From positions 620,001 to 684,000 of the forward strand of contig NZ_FNXG01000001.1 of the NCBI RefSeq assembly GCF_900108405.1: a stretch of DNA of 64,000 nt, in the 5' to 3' direction. This DNA comes from Paracoccus alkenifer. GTDB lineage: Bacteria > Pseudomonadota > Alphaproteobacteria > Rhodobacterales > Rhodobacteraceae. The notes below the pieces were generated by a model. It was given only the letters and a program-made list of their open reading frames with translations. It was not told where the DNA came from and searched no databases. Made by a program: the position numbers and the translations under genes. Positions 27,209 through 36,828 of this stretch are shown here, piece by piece (the stretch's first letter is position 1; every line of letters begins with the position of its first letter).

Positions 27209-28312
27209 ATGTCCCCCCGCCTGTTCACCCCCGTCGCAGTCGGCGGACTGCGGCTTTCCAACCGCATCGTCATCGCGCCGATGTGCCAGTATTCGGCCGA
27301 GGACGGCTGCACCACCGACTGGCACCTGATCCACCTTGGCCAGCTGGCGCTGTCCGGCGCGGCGCTGCTGACCATCGAGGCCACCGCCGTCCTGCCCGAG
27401 GGCCGCATCTCATACGCTGATATCGGACTGTGGGACGACCGCACGGAATCGGCACTGGCCCGAACGCTTGAGGGCGTGCGCCGCTGGTCCGACATGCCCA
27501 TCGCCATCCAGCTGGCCCACGCCGGGCGCAAGGCCGCGACCGACCTGCCGTGGCTGGGGGGCCGGCAGATCGCGCCCGATCATCCGAACGGCTGGCAGAC
27601 CGTCGCCCCCAGCGCCGCAGCGTTCCAGAACGGCGAAAACCCGCCCCACGCGCTGGACCGCGCCGGGCTTTCGCGGGTGCGCGACGCCTTTGCCGCCGCC
27701 GCCGCGCGCGCCGGGCGGCTGGGGCTGGACGCGGTGCAGATCCACGCGGCCCACGGCTATCTGCTGCATGAATTCCTGTCGCCGCTGTCGAACCTGCGCG
27801 ACGACGATTATGGCGGCAGCCTGGAAAACCGGATGCGCTTTCCGCTTGAGGTGTTCGATTCCATCCGCGCCGCCTTTCCGGCCGAGCGCCCGGTCTCGGT
27901 CCGCGTCTCGGGCACCGATTGGGTCGAGGGGGGCTGGGACATCGCCCAGACGGTGGCCTTTGCGCAGGCGCTGGAATCGCGGGGCTGCGCTGCGATCCAT
28001 GTGTCCAGCGGCGGGCTGGACCCGCGCCAGCAGATCCCGGTCGGGCCGGGCTATCAGGTGCCGCTGGCCCGCGCCGTGAAACAGGCGGTGGGCATCCCGG
28101 TGGTCGCGGTCGGGCTGATCACCGGCTACGATCAGGCCGAGGCCATCGTCGCCACCGGCGACGCCGATCTGGTCGCGCTGGCACGCACGGTGCTTTACGA
28201 TCCGCGCTGGCCCTGGCACGCCGCCGCGCATCTGGGCGCCAGCGTCAAGGCCGCGCCGCAATATCTGCGCTGCCAGCCCCGGCAGTTCCGCCAGCTGTTC
28301 GATCCGGCCTGA
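27209..28312 (+). CDS. Old-yellow-enzyme family NAD(P)H:flavin oxidoreductase (YqjM-like)
   Basis: A 367-residue FMN-dependent ene-reductase. Cys26 in APMCQYSA is the redox-tuning cysteine of the YqjM/thermophilic-like subgroup; the FMN and substrate pocket is seen in QIHAAHGYLLHEFLSP and DDYGGSLENRMRF. Such enzymes reduce activated C=C bonds, often in detoxification. AAGGAG precedes the start. It stands alone between the exported protein and the convergent catabolic cluster; physiological substrate is not known. Confidence 0.92.
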   Translation: MSPRLFTPVAVGGLRLSNRIVIAPMCQYSAEDGCTTDWHLIHLGQLALSGAALLTIEATAVLPEGRISYADIGLWDDRTESALARTLEGVRRWSDMPIAIQLAHAGRKAATDLPWLGGRQIAPDHPNGWQTVAPSAAAFQNGENPPHALDRAGLSRVRDAFAAAAARAGRLGLDAVQIHAAHGYLLHEFLSPLSNLRDDDYGGSLENRMRFPLEVFDSIRAAFPAERPVSVRVSGTDWVEGGWDIAQTVAFAQALESRGCAAIHVSSGGLDPRQQIPVGPGYQVPLARAVKQAVGIPVVAVGLITGYDQAEAIVATGDADLVALARTVLYDPRWPWHAAAHLGASVKAAPQYLRCQPRQFRQLFDPA

Positions 28313-28320
28313 ACCCGCCG

Positions 28321-29004
28321 CTAGGGCCTGCGCGCCAGCGTCAGCCGCATCAGCCGCTCGAACTGCCCGCCACGCGGGGCTGCGATGCGGTCCCACGCCT
28401 GCCGCACCTGATCCAGCAGCGCGCCTTCGACCGGCTGCGGCAGGTCGGGCAGATGCAGCATCCGGCGGTCGAAATCGGCGAAATCGGCAAAGCCGATCCG
28501 GGTGCGGAACAGCCGCTCGTCGACGAACTCAAGCGTGCCCTCGGCGATGATGCGGTGCAGGGCGGCCAAGGCCGCGGCGCGCTGGGGCTGTTCGTCGTGA
28601 AACAGCCGCATGATGTCGTTGAGGGGGCCGGCAAAGACCGGCTCCCAGCAGAACAGCAGCCCGCCGGGGCGCAGCACGCGGGCGACCTCGCGCAGCCCGG
28701 CCTCCATCCCGGCGATTGGCACATGATGCAGCGATTTCAGCATCAGCACCGCGTCGAAAGCGGCATCGGCAAGGGGCAGCGCCTCGGCCCGGCCCTCGAT
28801 CGCGGTCACGGCGGCGTCGATGACGGGGGCGGCGCTCACCTCGACCGCCGTCACCCGCGCGCCGGCCTCGGCCAGACGGCGGGCCATGGCACCGTCGCCG
28901 CAGCCCAGATCCAGCAGATCCGCCCCCGCGACCGGCAGAGCGCGGCGGATCAGGTCAAGCTCATCCGTGACCAGCGACGGCGCAAGATCGGGGGCCGAGG
29001 CCAT
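28321..29004 (-). CDS. Class I SAM-dependent methyltransferase
   Basis: A 227-residue protein with the SAM-binding motif LLDLGCGDGAMARRL, the acidic end of strand 2 (VTAVEVS), DAVLMLKSLHHV, and a post-motif region typical of Methyltransf_11 proteins. It is the last gene of the long minus-strand cluster and starts one base after the CitE-type gene ends. Substrate is unknown; a role in the cluster's pathway is not clear and it may be a passenger. Confidence 0.85.
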   Translation of the reverse strand: MASAPDLAPSLVTDELDLIRRALPVAGADLLDLGCGDGAMARRLAEAGARVTAVEVSAAPVIDAAVTAIEGRAEALPLADAAFDAVLMLKSLHHVPIAGMEAGLREVARVLRPGGLLFCWEPVFAGPLNDIMRLFHDEQPQRAAALAALHRIIAEGTLEFVDERLFRTRIGFADFADFDRRMLHLPDLPQPVEGALLDQVRQAWDRIAAPRGGQFERLMRLTLARRP

Positions 29005-29005
29005 C

Positions 29006-29812
29006 TCAGCCCCCCGCAAGCATACGGCGGGCACGCTCGGCCACGGGGCGGTCGATCAGCTTGCCGTCCAGCCGGATCGCGCCGGCCGCGCCGGCGGCAT
29101 CGGCGGCGGCCACGATGGCGCGGGCGCGGGCCAGTTCTGCCGGGGTCGGGGCCAGCCCCTCATGCACGGGGGCAATCTGGCGCGGGTGGATGCACAGCTT
29201 GCCACCGAACCCCAGCGCCCGGCTTTGCGCCACATCCGCGGCGGTGCGGGCCGGGTCGTCCAGATCCACCGTCACCCCGTCGATGGGCGCGGCGATCCCG
29301 GCGGCGGCCGAGGCCAGCACCAGCCGCGAACGCGCATACAGCATCGCCCGGTCGGGGTCGTCGTCGGGCAACCCCGCGTCCAGCTGGAAATCGACCGAGC
29401 CAAAGGCCAGCTGGATCACCCGCGGCGCCCGCGCCAGTTCCAGCGCGTTCCAGATCCCCAGCGCGGTTTCGGCCAGCGGGATCAGCCCCGCCCCGCCATG
29501 CAGCCGCGCGGCGAGCTGCGCCAGCGTCTCGGCCGTTTCCGCCTTGGGCAGCATCGCGGCGGCCAGCGCGGGGCTGTCGAGCAGCGACAGGTCGCCTTGA
29601 AACCATTCGGTGCCTGCCGCATTCAGGCGCACCCCCACCCGGCCGCCCGAATGGCCCTGCAAAAAGATGCGGAGATGATCGCGGGCGGCAACCTTGGCCT
29701 CGGGCTGCACGGCATCCTCAAGGTCGAGGATCACCAGATCAGCCCCCGCCGCCAGCGCCTTGGCAAAGCGGTCGGGACGGTCGGCGGGCACGAACAGGCA
29801 GGATCGGAACAT
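29006..29812 (-). CDS. CitE-type CoA ester lyase, candidate citramalyl-CoA lyase
   Basis: A 268-residue HpcH/HpaI aldolase of the CitE group. The pattern LDLEDAVQPEAK, VRLNAAGTEWF, PLAETALGIWNALE and FGSVDFQLDAG supplies the conserved Arg, Glu and Asp that bind the CoA ester and Mg. Such enzymes split (S)-citramalyl-CoA into pyruvate and acetyl-CoA, or malyl/methylmalyl-CoA. Next to a CaiB-type transferase and a MaoC hydratase, citramalyl-CoA lyase of itaconate degradation is the best guess. It lies nine bases after the transporter gene. Substrate rests on context. Confidence 0.82.
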   Translation of the reverse strand: MFRSCLFVPADRPDRFAKALAAGADLVILDLEDAVQPEAKVAARDHLRIFLQGHSGGRVGVRLNAAGTEWFQGDLSLLDSPALAAAMLPKAETAETLAQLAARLHGGAGLIPLAETALGIWNALELARAPRVIQLAFGSVDFQLDAGLPDDDPDRAMLYARSRLVLASAAAGIAAPIDGVTVDLDDPARTAADVAQSRALGFGGKLCIHPRQIAPVHEGLAPTPAELARARAIVAAADAAGAAGAIRLDGKLIDRPVAERARRMLAGG

Positions 29813-29821
29813 GACTTTCCC

Positions 29822-31024
29822 TCAGTTGGCGACAAGACGCGGGCGGGTCAGCCCGATATAGGCGGCCACCGCCAGGGTGATGACGGCCACCGCGCCAAAG
29901 GCCACCGCAAAGCTGCCGGTCGCGCCGATGATACCCGCAAGCGCCGGCGGGACGGTCACCACGCCGAAATAGGTAAAGAACAGCGTGCCACCGGTCAGCA
30001 TCCCCGCCATTCCGGGCGGAGAAAGCCGCGCGACCTCGGCCAGATAGACCCCGTTCCAGCCGATGGCGGTCGCACCCGAGGCGATGGCGATCACCAGCAC
30101 CGCCCCCAGCGCCCAGTCGGGGCCGGTCATCGCATAGCCGGCCATGCAGGCGGCCATGATCAGCCCCAGAAAGCTCAGCAGCACCCGGGGCGGGACATGG
30201 CGGTCGGCCAGCCAGCCCCACAGCAGCCGCCCGACCACGCCCGCGCCTTGGGCAAAGGCCATGACGACGCCGGCCAGCAGAAACTCCATGCGGTAAACCT
30301 CGGTCAGCCAGATCACCATATAGGTGGTCACGGTCAGCTGCACCGCGCTGTAAAAGAACGAACACAGGGCGATGTCGCGCAGCGGCGGGCGTTCAAGGAT
30401 CATCCGCAACGGCTCGAACACGCCGCGGCGGCGGGACGGCGCCTGCGCCCGCCTGTCGTCGGCCGAGGCGCCGTCAAGCGCGCCCCGCACCGGCTGGCTC
30501 AGCGCCGCCATGACCGCGCACAGCCCTGCGACCACCACCAGCGCCTGTTGCCAGCCCCAGCCGGACACGAGCGAGGGCACGGTCAGCCCCGCCATCGCGC
30601 CCCCCAGCGGCACGCCGGTCTGCTTGAGCGAAAAGGTCAGCCCCATCCGGTGCGGCGGCGTCGTGCGCGCCAGCAGATGCGAACTTGAGGGCGTGACCGG
30701 CCCATAGCCCAGCCCGATCACCAGCGCGCCCAGCCCCATCACCGCCAGCATCCCGCTGGCCGCCAGCAGCAGCCCCGCCGCGCAAAGCAGCAAGCAGATC
30801 TGGCTGACCCGCACCGGCCCCAGCCGGTCGATCAGCGCCCCCGAGATCAGCGACGATCCCATCGCCCCCGCATACACCAGCCCGATGAACACCCCCGCCA
30901 GCTTGGCCGGATAGCCGGTGTCGGCGGCGGCCTCGGGCGCCAGCACCGGCACGGTCAGCGCCGCCATCGACGCCAGCGCCTGGATGGCCAGCGTCACGAA
31001 CAGGGGTGTCAGGGCAGATCTCAA
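29822..31024 (-). CDS. Major facilitator superfamily transporter
   Basis: A 400-residue MFS carrier with 12 predicted membrane helices and the loop between helices 2 and 3 seen as SGALIDRLGPVRV. The start is a TTG whose codon overlaps the GntR stop codon by four bases, so translation is probably coupled. Within a catabolic cluster it may import or export the substrate or an intermediate; a second transporter (TRAP) is in the same cluster. No substrate-specific motif was recognised. Confidence 0.85.
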   Translation of the reverse strand: MRSALTPLFVTLAIQALASMAALTVPVLAPEAAADTGYPAKLAGVFIGLVYAGAMGSSLISGALIDRLGPVRVSQICLLLCAAGLLLAASGMLAVMGLGALVIGLGYGPVTPSSSHLLARTTPPHRMGLTFSLKQTGVPLGGAMAGLTVPSLVSGWGWQQALVVVAGLCAVMAALSQPVRGALDGASADDRRAQAPSRRRGVFEPLRMILERPPLRDIALCSFFYSAVQLTVTTYMVIWLTEVYRMEFLLAGVVMAFAQGAGVVGRLLWGWLADRHVPPRVLLSFLGLIMAACMAGYAMTGPDWALGAVLVIAIASGATAIGWNGVYLAEVARLSPPGMAGMLTGGTLFFTYFGVVTVPPALAGIIGATGSFAVAFGAVAVITLAVAAYIGLTRPRLVAN

Positions 31025-31788
31025 TTCTCGGACTCACCGGTGGGCCGCAGCCGCAGCGTGCTGGCATAGCTGAAACGATCGGCGGGATGGATGTTCGAGG
31101 CGACCTCGAACAGCTCGCCGCTGCTGGAATAGTATTTGCGCACCAGCCGCAGCCCCGGGCTGCCCGGCGCCACCCCCAGCCGCTTTGCCTGCGCCGCGGT
31201 CAGCGCGAGCGCCGAGATTTCCTGCCGCACCTCGCGCACCTCGACGCCGAAGCGGCGCTCGATCAGCGCATAGATCGCGGCGTCGGGGCGGTTCGTGTCC
31301 TCAAGGGCGGCGCGGTAGCTGGCGGCGACGTGGATCTCGGCCAGGCCGATCGATTCCCCCTCGTTGCGCACGAAACGTTCGCCCTGCAACCGCAGCCATT
31401 TCTGGCCGGGCGGGCATTCGAGAAACGCCGCCAGCGCCCCGTCGGCGACGATTTCTTCCTGTGAATCGATGCGCAGCGCGACTTCGTGGGCGTAGCGGAA
31501 CAGATCCGACAGCCCCTCGGCGGTCAGCGCATAATGGTTGACGGGGCGTTGCGCGCGCACGCGCGTGCCGACGCCGGCCTGCGCCGACACCAGCCCCAGA
31601 TCGGTCAGCCGCCGTATCGCCTCGCGCACGGTATGGCGGCTGACGTTGAATTGCTGGCCCAGCTCGGCCTCGGTCGGCAACAGCGACCCCACCCCGTGCC
31701 GCCCGGTTTCGATGTCGTGCATCAGGGCCTGCGCCACGATCATGTAGCGGGGCTGGCGGGCGGACAGTCGGGGATGAGGTGAGGACAT
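31021..31788 (-). CDS. GntR/HutC-family transcriptional regulator
   Basis: A 255-residue regulator with an N-terminal winged helix (SLLPTEAELGQQFNVSRHTV) and a C-terminal UTRA ligand domain, as in HutC-like proteins; the ligand usually is a pathway metabolite. It lies between the CoA-transferase and the MFS gene, overlapping the latter by four bases, so it is part of the same transcript and likely the local repressor. The TCCGGA-centred palindromes before the MaoC and TRAP-binding genes are the candidate operators. Confidence 0.9.
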   Translation of the reverse strand: MSSPHPRLSARQPRYMIVAQALMHDIETGRHGVGSLLPTEAELGQQFNVSRHTVREAIRRLTDLGLVSAQAGVGTRVRAQRPVNHYALTAEGLSDLFRYAHEVALRIDSQEEIVADGALAAFLECPPGQKWLRLQGERFVRNEGESIGLAEIHVAASYRAALEDTNRPDAAIYALIERRFGVEVREVRQEISALALTAAQAKRLGVAPGSPGLRLVRKYYSSSGELFEVASNIHPADRFSYASTLRLRPTGESEN

Positions 31789-31803
31789 GGCAGGGCCTTT
31801 GTT

Positions 31804-32979
31804 CTACCGGCGCGCGCTGCGCCTGTCGTCTGGGCGTTCGAGGCTTTGCAGGATGTCCAGGGTATCGGCCCCCAGTCGCGGCGCCGGGCGGGCGGGCAGC
31901 GTCTCGCCGGGGATGCGGATCGGGCAGGCAAGGGTCTTGATCGTTCCGCGCACCGGATGGGGGACCTCTGTGATGAACTCCTGCTCTTTGACATACGGGT
32001 TATCCAGTGCCTGCGCCACGTCATAGACCGGCGCGGCCGGCACCTTGCCGCCAAAGGCGCGCATCCATTCCGCAGTGGTGCGGGTCGACAGCACCTCGTC
32101 CAGCTCATCGGTCAGCTGCGCGCGGTTTTCCAGCCTGGCCTTGAAATCGGCATAGCGGGGGTCGTCTGCCCATTCCGGCCGTCCGATGGCCTGCGCCAGC
32201 ACCGGCCAGAATTTTTCCTTGTTGCACATGATGAAGATCCAGCCGTCGCCGGTCCGGTATAGCTGGCTGGGCGTCAGCGAGGGGTGGGACGAGCGCGGCA
32301 GCCGTTCCGTCTTGACGCCGTCGTTCATATACCATGTGCCCAGATAGGACAGGTTGTGCAGCGCGACCTCGAACAGGCAGGTGTCGATGTCGCGTCCCTG
32401 CCCCGTCGCCCGTGCACCGAGGATCGCCGACACCGTGGCCAGCGCCGCCATGGTCCCGGTCATCATGTCGATGATCGAGATGCCGAACCGCGCGGGCGGC
32501 CCGTCCGGCTCTCCGGTCAGCGACAGATAGCCGGCTTCGGCCTGCGCCAGATAGTCATAGCCCGGCCACGCCTTGCGCGGCCCCTCGCGCCCATAGGCCG
32601 ACAGATGCGCGCAGACCAGCGCCGGGTTCACGTCCTTGAGCGCGTCATAGGTCACGCCCAGCCGTTCCGGCAGATCGCCGCGCAGGTTGTTGAACACGGC
32701 ATCGCTGCGGGCGGCCAGCTTGCGCAGCACCTCTTGGCCCTCGTCCGATTTCAGATCCAGCGTCAGCGAGCGCTTGTTGCGGTTGAAGGATTGAAAGAAA
32801 TGGCTGTCGCCCGGCTCGAAGAAATGCGGCCCGACATGGCGGCCCACGTCGCCGCCGTCGGCCGGATTCTCGATCTTGATGACCTCGGCGCCCAGGTCGG
32901 CAAGATGCTGGGTGCCGAACGGCCCCGCGCCATATTGCTCGACCGAGATGATGCGGACACCGTCCAGAGGCAGGGTCAT
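31804..32979 (-). CDS. CaiB/BaiF family CoA-transferase, candidate itaconate CoA-transferase
   Basis: A 391-residue class III CoA-transferase. Asp171 (IIDMMTG) is in the position of the catalytic Asp that forms acyl anhydride and CoA-thioester intermediates; EQYGAGPFGTQHLADLGAEV and NFN-type NRNKRSLTLDL are typical. Such enzymes move CoA from succinyl-CoA to another acid. With MaoC, CitE, acyl-CoA dehydrogenase and TRAP genes around it, succinyl-CoA:itaconate CoA-transferase is the best fit. The start overlaps the end of the dehydrogenase gene by four bases (ATGA). Confidence 0.85.
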   Translation of the reverse strand: MTLPLDGVRIISVEQYGAGPFGTQHLADLGAEVIKIENPADGGDVGRHVGPHFFEPGDSHFFQSFNRNKRSLTLDLKSDEGQEVLRKLAARSDAVFNNLRGDLPERLGVTYDALKDVNPALVCAHLSAYGREGPRKAWPGYDYLAQAEAGYLSLTGEPDGPPARFGISIIDMMTGTMAALATVSAILGARATGQGRDIDTCLFEVALHNLSYLGTWYMNDGVKTERLPRSSHPSLTPSQLYRTGDGWIFIMCNKEKFWPVLAQAIGRPEWADDPRYADFKARLENRAQLTDELDEVLSTRTTAEWMRAFGGKVPAAPVYDVAQALDNPYVKEQEFITEVPHPVRGTIKTLACPIRIPGETLPARPAPRLGADTLDILQSLERPDDRRSARR

Positions 32980-34130
32980 ACCGGGTTCCTTTCGATCAGC
33001 TGCCGCGCGATGATGATGCGCTGCATCTCGTTGGTGCCTTCGCCGATGGTCAGCAGGGGCGCATCGCGATACAGGCGCTCGACGTTGTATTCCTTGGAGT
33101 AGCCGTAGCCGCCGTGGATGCGCATGGCCTCGGTGGCGTTTTCCAGCGCCGCCTCGGTAGCGAAATATTTCGCCATGCCCGCCTCCATGTCGCAGCGCTC
33201 GCCGCGGTCATAGGCACGGGCAGCGCTTTCGACCAGCAGCCGCGCGGCCTCGACCCGCGTGGCCATTTCGCCCAGCTTCAGCTGGATTGCCTGATGTTCG
33301 CAGATCGGCTTGCCGAAGGTCTTGCGGATCTGGGAATAGGCGGTGGCTTCGTCCAGCGCCGCCTGCGCCACGCCGACGCCGCGGGCGGCGACGTTGATGC
33401 GGCCCAGTTCAAGCCCCGACAGGATCTGTTGCAGGCCGCGCCCCTCGACCCCGCCGATCAGGCGGTCGGCGGGCACCCGGTAATCCTGAAACAGCAGCTC
33501 GCAGGTGTCGATGCCGCGATAGCCCAGTTTTTCCAGCTTGCGCGTAACCTGGAAACCCGGGCCCTTTTCGGCCAGCAGCAGGCTCATCCCGCGATGGCGC
33601 GGCTGCGCGTCGGGGTCGGTCTTGACCAGCAGGGCGATGCAGTTGCCCTGCCCCGAATTGGTGATCCAGGTCTTGGCCCCGTTGACGACGTAATCCTCGC
33701 CGTCCTTGCGCGCCACGGTTCGGATCGCTTGCAGGTCGGTGCCGGCGTCGGGTTCGGTCAGGCCGATGCCGCCGCGCAGCTCTCCGGTCGCGAAGCGCGG
33801 CAGGAACAGCGATTTCTGCGCCTGCGTGCCGTGGCGCTGCACCGCCGAGGCCATGATGAGATGCGAGTTGATGATGCCCGACAGCGACATCCAGGTGCGC
33901 GAGATACGGGTGATGATCCGCGCATAGGTCGCAGTCGACAGCCCCAGCCCGCCGTAATCTTCCGAGATGATGCAGCCGAACAGGCCCATCTCTTTCATCT
34001 TCTCGACGATCTCGGCGGGATAGATGTCGTCGTGGTCCAGCTTGCGGACATGGGGCGCGACCTCGGTTTCAAGGAAGCGGTCCAGCATGTCCAGGATCAT
34101 GGCTTCCTGTTCGTGGTCCTGCGGCGTCAT
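32976..34130 (-). CDS. Acyl-CoA dehydrogenase
   Basis: A 384-residue FAD-dependent acyl-CoA dehydrogenase. The catalytic glutamate is expected in the C-terminal IGEGTNEMQ; GIGLTEPDAGTDLQ and WITNSGQGN are substrate and FAD contacts, and RIHGGYGYSKEY is typical of the family. AGGAG six bases before the ATG sets the start. It lies between the MmgE/PrpD gene and the CoA-transferase. The P. aeruginosa itaconate locus also has such a gene, of unproven function; a role on methylsuccinyl- or related CoA esters is possible. Confidence 0.92.
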   Translation of the reverse strand: MTPQDHEQEAMILDMLDRFLETEVAPHVRKLDHDDIYPAEIVEKMKEMGLFGCIISEDYGGLGLSTATYARIITRISRTWMSLSGIINSHLIMASAVQRHGTQAQKSLFLPRFATGELRGGIGLTEPDAGTDLQAIRTVARKDGEDYVVNGAKTWITNSGQGNCIALLVKTDPDAQPRHRGMSLLLAEKGPGFQVTRKLEKLGYRGIDTCELLFQDYRVPADRLIGGVEGRGLQQILSGLELGRINVAARGVGVAQAALDEATAYSQIRKTFGKPICEHQAIQLKLGEMATRVEAARLLVESAARAYDRGERCDMEAGMAKYFATEAALENATEAMRIHGGYGYSKEYNVERLYRDAPLLTIGEGTNEMQRIIIARQLIERNPV

Positions 34131-34146
34131 TGCGTTCTCCTGCATC

Positions 34147-35550
34147 TCAGTTGCCCGCCAGCAGCGCGGCGAAATCCTGCGCGTTGCCGATGTCGTCCAG
34201 CGACAGCACCGCGTCCTCGACCCGCGACAGGGCCGAGGCGGACAGCGCCATTGCGGCGTTTTCGCGGAACTTGGTGGTGATGTCCCCGGCGCTGAGCGGC
34301 CGGTCGGACGAGCCGCGGTTGATTTCCTCGCGGTGGCGCAATTCGCGCCCGTCCTTCAGCCGCACGATCACCTCGCCCGAATAGTATTTCGGGAAGGGCG
34401 CGTCGGGGTCGATCTCGTAATCCACCTTGTGCGCCAGAGCGAGCGTTTCTGGATCGTTCAGCGCCTCGGGTTCCAGCTCGCGCAGGCCGAAGCGGCCGTG
34501 GCGGATGCCGGATGCCACCGCGAAGGGGATCGAGAATTGCGCGTCATAGCTGTTCTGCGGGCGCTTCTTGGTGGCGACGGGTTCGCAGACGGTCTTGACC
34601 ACCTCGGCCGGGATCAGCGCGCGGATGCTGTCGATCATGTCGGCGGTCAGCCCGTGGCTTTCGCGCAGGATCACCGCGGCGTCGGCGCTGGCATGGGTGA
34701 AATGGCACGCCGGCAGCGGCTTGACGGCGACATTTGCGACCTCCCACGTCTCGCCCAGCGCTTCGGTCGCCAGCGACAGGTCGCAGTTCTCGGCCAGCGG
34801 ACCCAGATGGCTGGCATAAAGGCCGAAACGCCCCTCATACGCCGCCTTGGGGCCGACAAAGCCGTTGCGGGCCAGCGCGGCGGCGGTGATGCCCTGCGCG
34901 CCAGCGATGCCGGGGTGGATACGCTTGGTCCAGGCACCGTCCTGCAGGAATTCAAGGCTGCCCGAGGCCAGCGACAGCGCGATCCCTTGCGCTGAGGCCA
35001 GTTGATCCTCGGTCAGGTCGCGCATCCGCCCGGCGATCAGCGTCGCGGCAAAGATGCCGATCAGCCCGGTCGGGTGAAAGCCGGTCTGGTGGAACCCGCC
35101 CTTGGCCACCGATCCCAGCCGCGTCGCGACCTCCATCCCCGCGATATAGGCGGTGACCAGGTCGTGCCCGCTGGCGCCAAGGTCGTCGCCCATCCCCAGC
35201 GCGGTGGGCAGACAGCTGGCGGTGGCGTGGATCACGCCGCGGGTGTGGGTATCGTCGTAATCCAGCCCGTGGATCAGGAACCCGTTCATCGTCACCGCAT
35301 CGCGCAGCGCCAGATGCGTGCCGTAGCCGATCACCGGGGACGGCCCCTCGCCGAATTCGCGCAGCGCGTTCAGGGTGCGGTGAGAAAAATCGTATTGCGT
35401 CGAGGCAAGCGCGATCCCCACCGCGTCGAGGATCAGATAGCGGGCGCGTTCGCGCACCTCGGCAGGGATGGCGTCCCCGTCCAGCGTGCCGGCAAAGGCG
35501 GCAAGCCTGCGGGCGATCAGGGTGTCGGTCTGGGAGGAATTATCAAGCAT
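34147..35550 (-). CDS. MmgE/PrpD family protein
   Basis: A 467-residue protein of the MmgE/PrpD family, which includes 2-methylcitrate dehydratase and cis-aconitate decarboxylase (IRG1/CadA). The N-terminal helical domain (ILDAVGIALAST), the HGLDYDDTH motif with its Asp-Asp-x-His, and KPLPACHFTHA are clear. The start uses an ATG five bases after AAGAGG, next to a possible GTG. In an itaconate-type cluster it may dehydrate or isomerise a C5 or C6 acid, but family members cannot be told apart by eye. Confidence 0.88.
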   Translation of the reverse strand: MLDNSSQTDTLIARRLAAFAGTLDGDAIPAEVRERARYLILDAVGIALASTQYDFSHRTLNALREFGEGPSPVIGYGTHLALRDAVTMNGFLIHGLDYDDTHTRGVIHATASCLPTALGMGDDLGASGHDLVTAYIAGMEVATRLGSVAKGGFHQTGFHPTGLIGIFAATLIAGRMRDLTEDQLASAQGIALSLASGSLEFLQDGAWTKRIHPGIAGAQGITAAALARNGFVGPKAAYEGRFGLYASHLGPLAENCDLSLATEALGETWEVANVAVKPLPACHFTHASADAAVILRESHGLTADMIDSIRALIPAEVVKTVCEPVATKKRPQNSYDAQFSIPFAVASGIRHGRFGLRELEPEALNDPETLALAHKVDYEIDPDAPFPKYYSGEVIVRLKDGRELRHREEINRGSSDRPLSAGDITTKFRENAAMALSASALSRVEDAVLSLDDIGNAQDFAALLAGN

Positions 35551-35559
35551 CACGGCCTC

Positions 35560-36828
35560 TTATCGGACAAGCGCAAGCGAGATTGCGGGGATATAGGTGA
35601 TCAGCATCAGCCCGGTCAGCCGCACTACAAAGAACGGCAGCACGCCCCGGGCGACCTCGTGGACAGGCAGGCGGGCGATGCCGCTGATGACGAACAGATT
35701 CAGCCCGATAGGCGGGGTCAGCGTCGCGATTTCCACGTTTGCCACCATGATGACGGCGAAATGTATCGGGTCGATGCCCAGCGACTGCGCCAGCGGGAAC
35801 AGCAGCGGCGCGGTCAGCACGATCAGCGCGATCCCGTCCAGAAACATGCCCAGGATCAGCAGGATCAGGTTGACCGCCAGCAGGAACATCCACGGCTGCA
35901 TGTTCAGGTCGGAAATCATCTGCACCAGACTGGCCGACACGCCCATCCGCGCCATGACGAACCCGACCAGCGAGCCGCCCATCACCACGGCAAAGATCAT
36001 GGTGGTCTGCAACACGGATTCCCGCGCCACCGCCCAGAAATCGCTGACGCCGATCGAGCGATAGACCAGCAGCCCCAGCAGCGCAGCATAGGCCGCGGCC
36101 AGCGCCGACACCTCGGTCGGGGTCATGAAACCGCTGTAGATCGAGCCGATCACCAGCACCGGCATCAGCAGCGCCGGGAATGCGGCGGGAAAACGGGTGC
36201 GGAAGCCTTTCCAGTCGGGGCGCGCGGCCTTGACGCCGTAATTGCCGCGCCGGACCATGACGCTGACGCCGATCATCAGCAGCGCGGCCTCCATCAGGCC
36301 GGGCAGGATGCCGGCCATGAACAGCCGGTCCACCGGCAGCCCGACGATCGAGCCGATGAGGATGAAACCCAGCGACGGCGGGATCATCAGCCCCAGCGTG
36401 CCGCCCACCGCGACGATGGCGGCGGAAAACCGCGCCGGATACTGCTCGCGCCGCAGCGCCGAGACAGTGGACGAACCAATCGCCGCCGCCGAGCCGACCG
36501 ACGAGCCGGACACTGCGGCAAAGAACACGCTGGTGATCAGCACCGTCTGTGCCAGCCCGCCGCGGATGGCGCGCACGATCGAGCCGACCAGTTCGACCAT
36601 CAACTCGGCGATGCGGCCGCGCATCATCAGGTTGCCGGCCAACACGAACATCGGGATCGCCATCAGCGAATAGCTGTTGACCGACTTGAACGCGGTCTGC
36701 GCGATCACGGTCGAGGGCACTCCGTCGATGCTGAGCACCAGCAGCGCGGTCACCAGCCCCAGCGCCACCGCGACATGGGTGCCGATGGCCAGGAACAGCA
36801 AGGTAAGGACAAGCGCGACAAGGATCAC
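35560..36828 (-). CDS. dctM: TRAP transporter large permease DctM
   Basis: The 422-residue large membrane subunit of a tripartite ATP-independent periplasmic transporter, with 12 or so predicted helices (for example TLLFLAIGTHVAVALGLV and FLDGIALIVLTAPLLFPLA). SVGSAAAIGSSTV and GGTLGLMIPPSLGFILIG are conserved DctM stretches. It works with DctQ and the periplasmic DctP to take up organic acids using a sodium gradient. The start overlaps the dctQ stop by four bases. Confidence 0.93.
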   Translation of the reverse strand: MILVALVLTLLFLAIGTHVAVALGLVTALLVLSIDGVPSTVIAQTAFKSVNSYSLMAIPMFVLAGNLMMRGRIAELMVELVGSIVRAIRGGLAQTVLITSVFFAAVSGSSVGSAAAIGSSTVSALRREQYPARFSAAIVAVGGTLGLMIPPSLGFILIGSIVGLPVDRLFMAGILPGLMEAALLMIGVSVMVRRGNYGVKAARPDWKGFRTRFPAAFPALLMPVLVIGSIYSGFMTPTEVSALAAAYAALLGLLVYRSIGVSDFWAVARESVLQTTMIFAVVMGGSLVGFVMARMGVSASLVQMISDLNMQPWMFLLAVNLILLILGMFLDGIALIVLTAPLLFPLAQSLGIDPIHFAVIMVANVEIATLTPPIGLNLFVISGIARLPVHEVARGVLPFFVVRLTGLMLITYIPAISLALVR

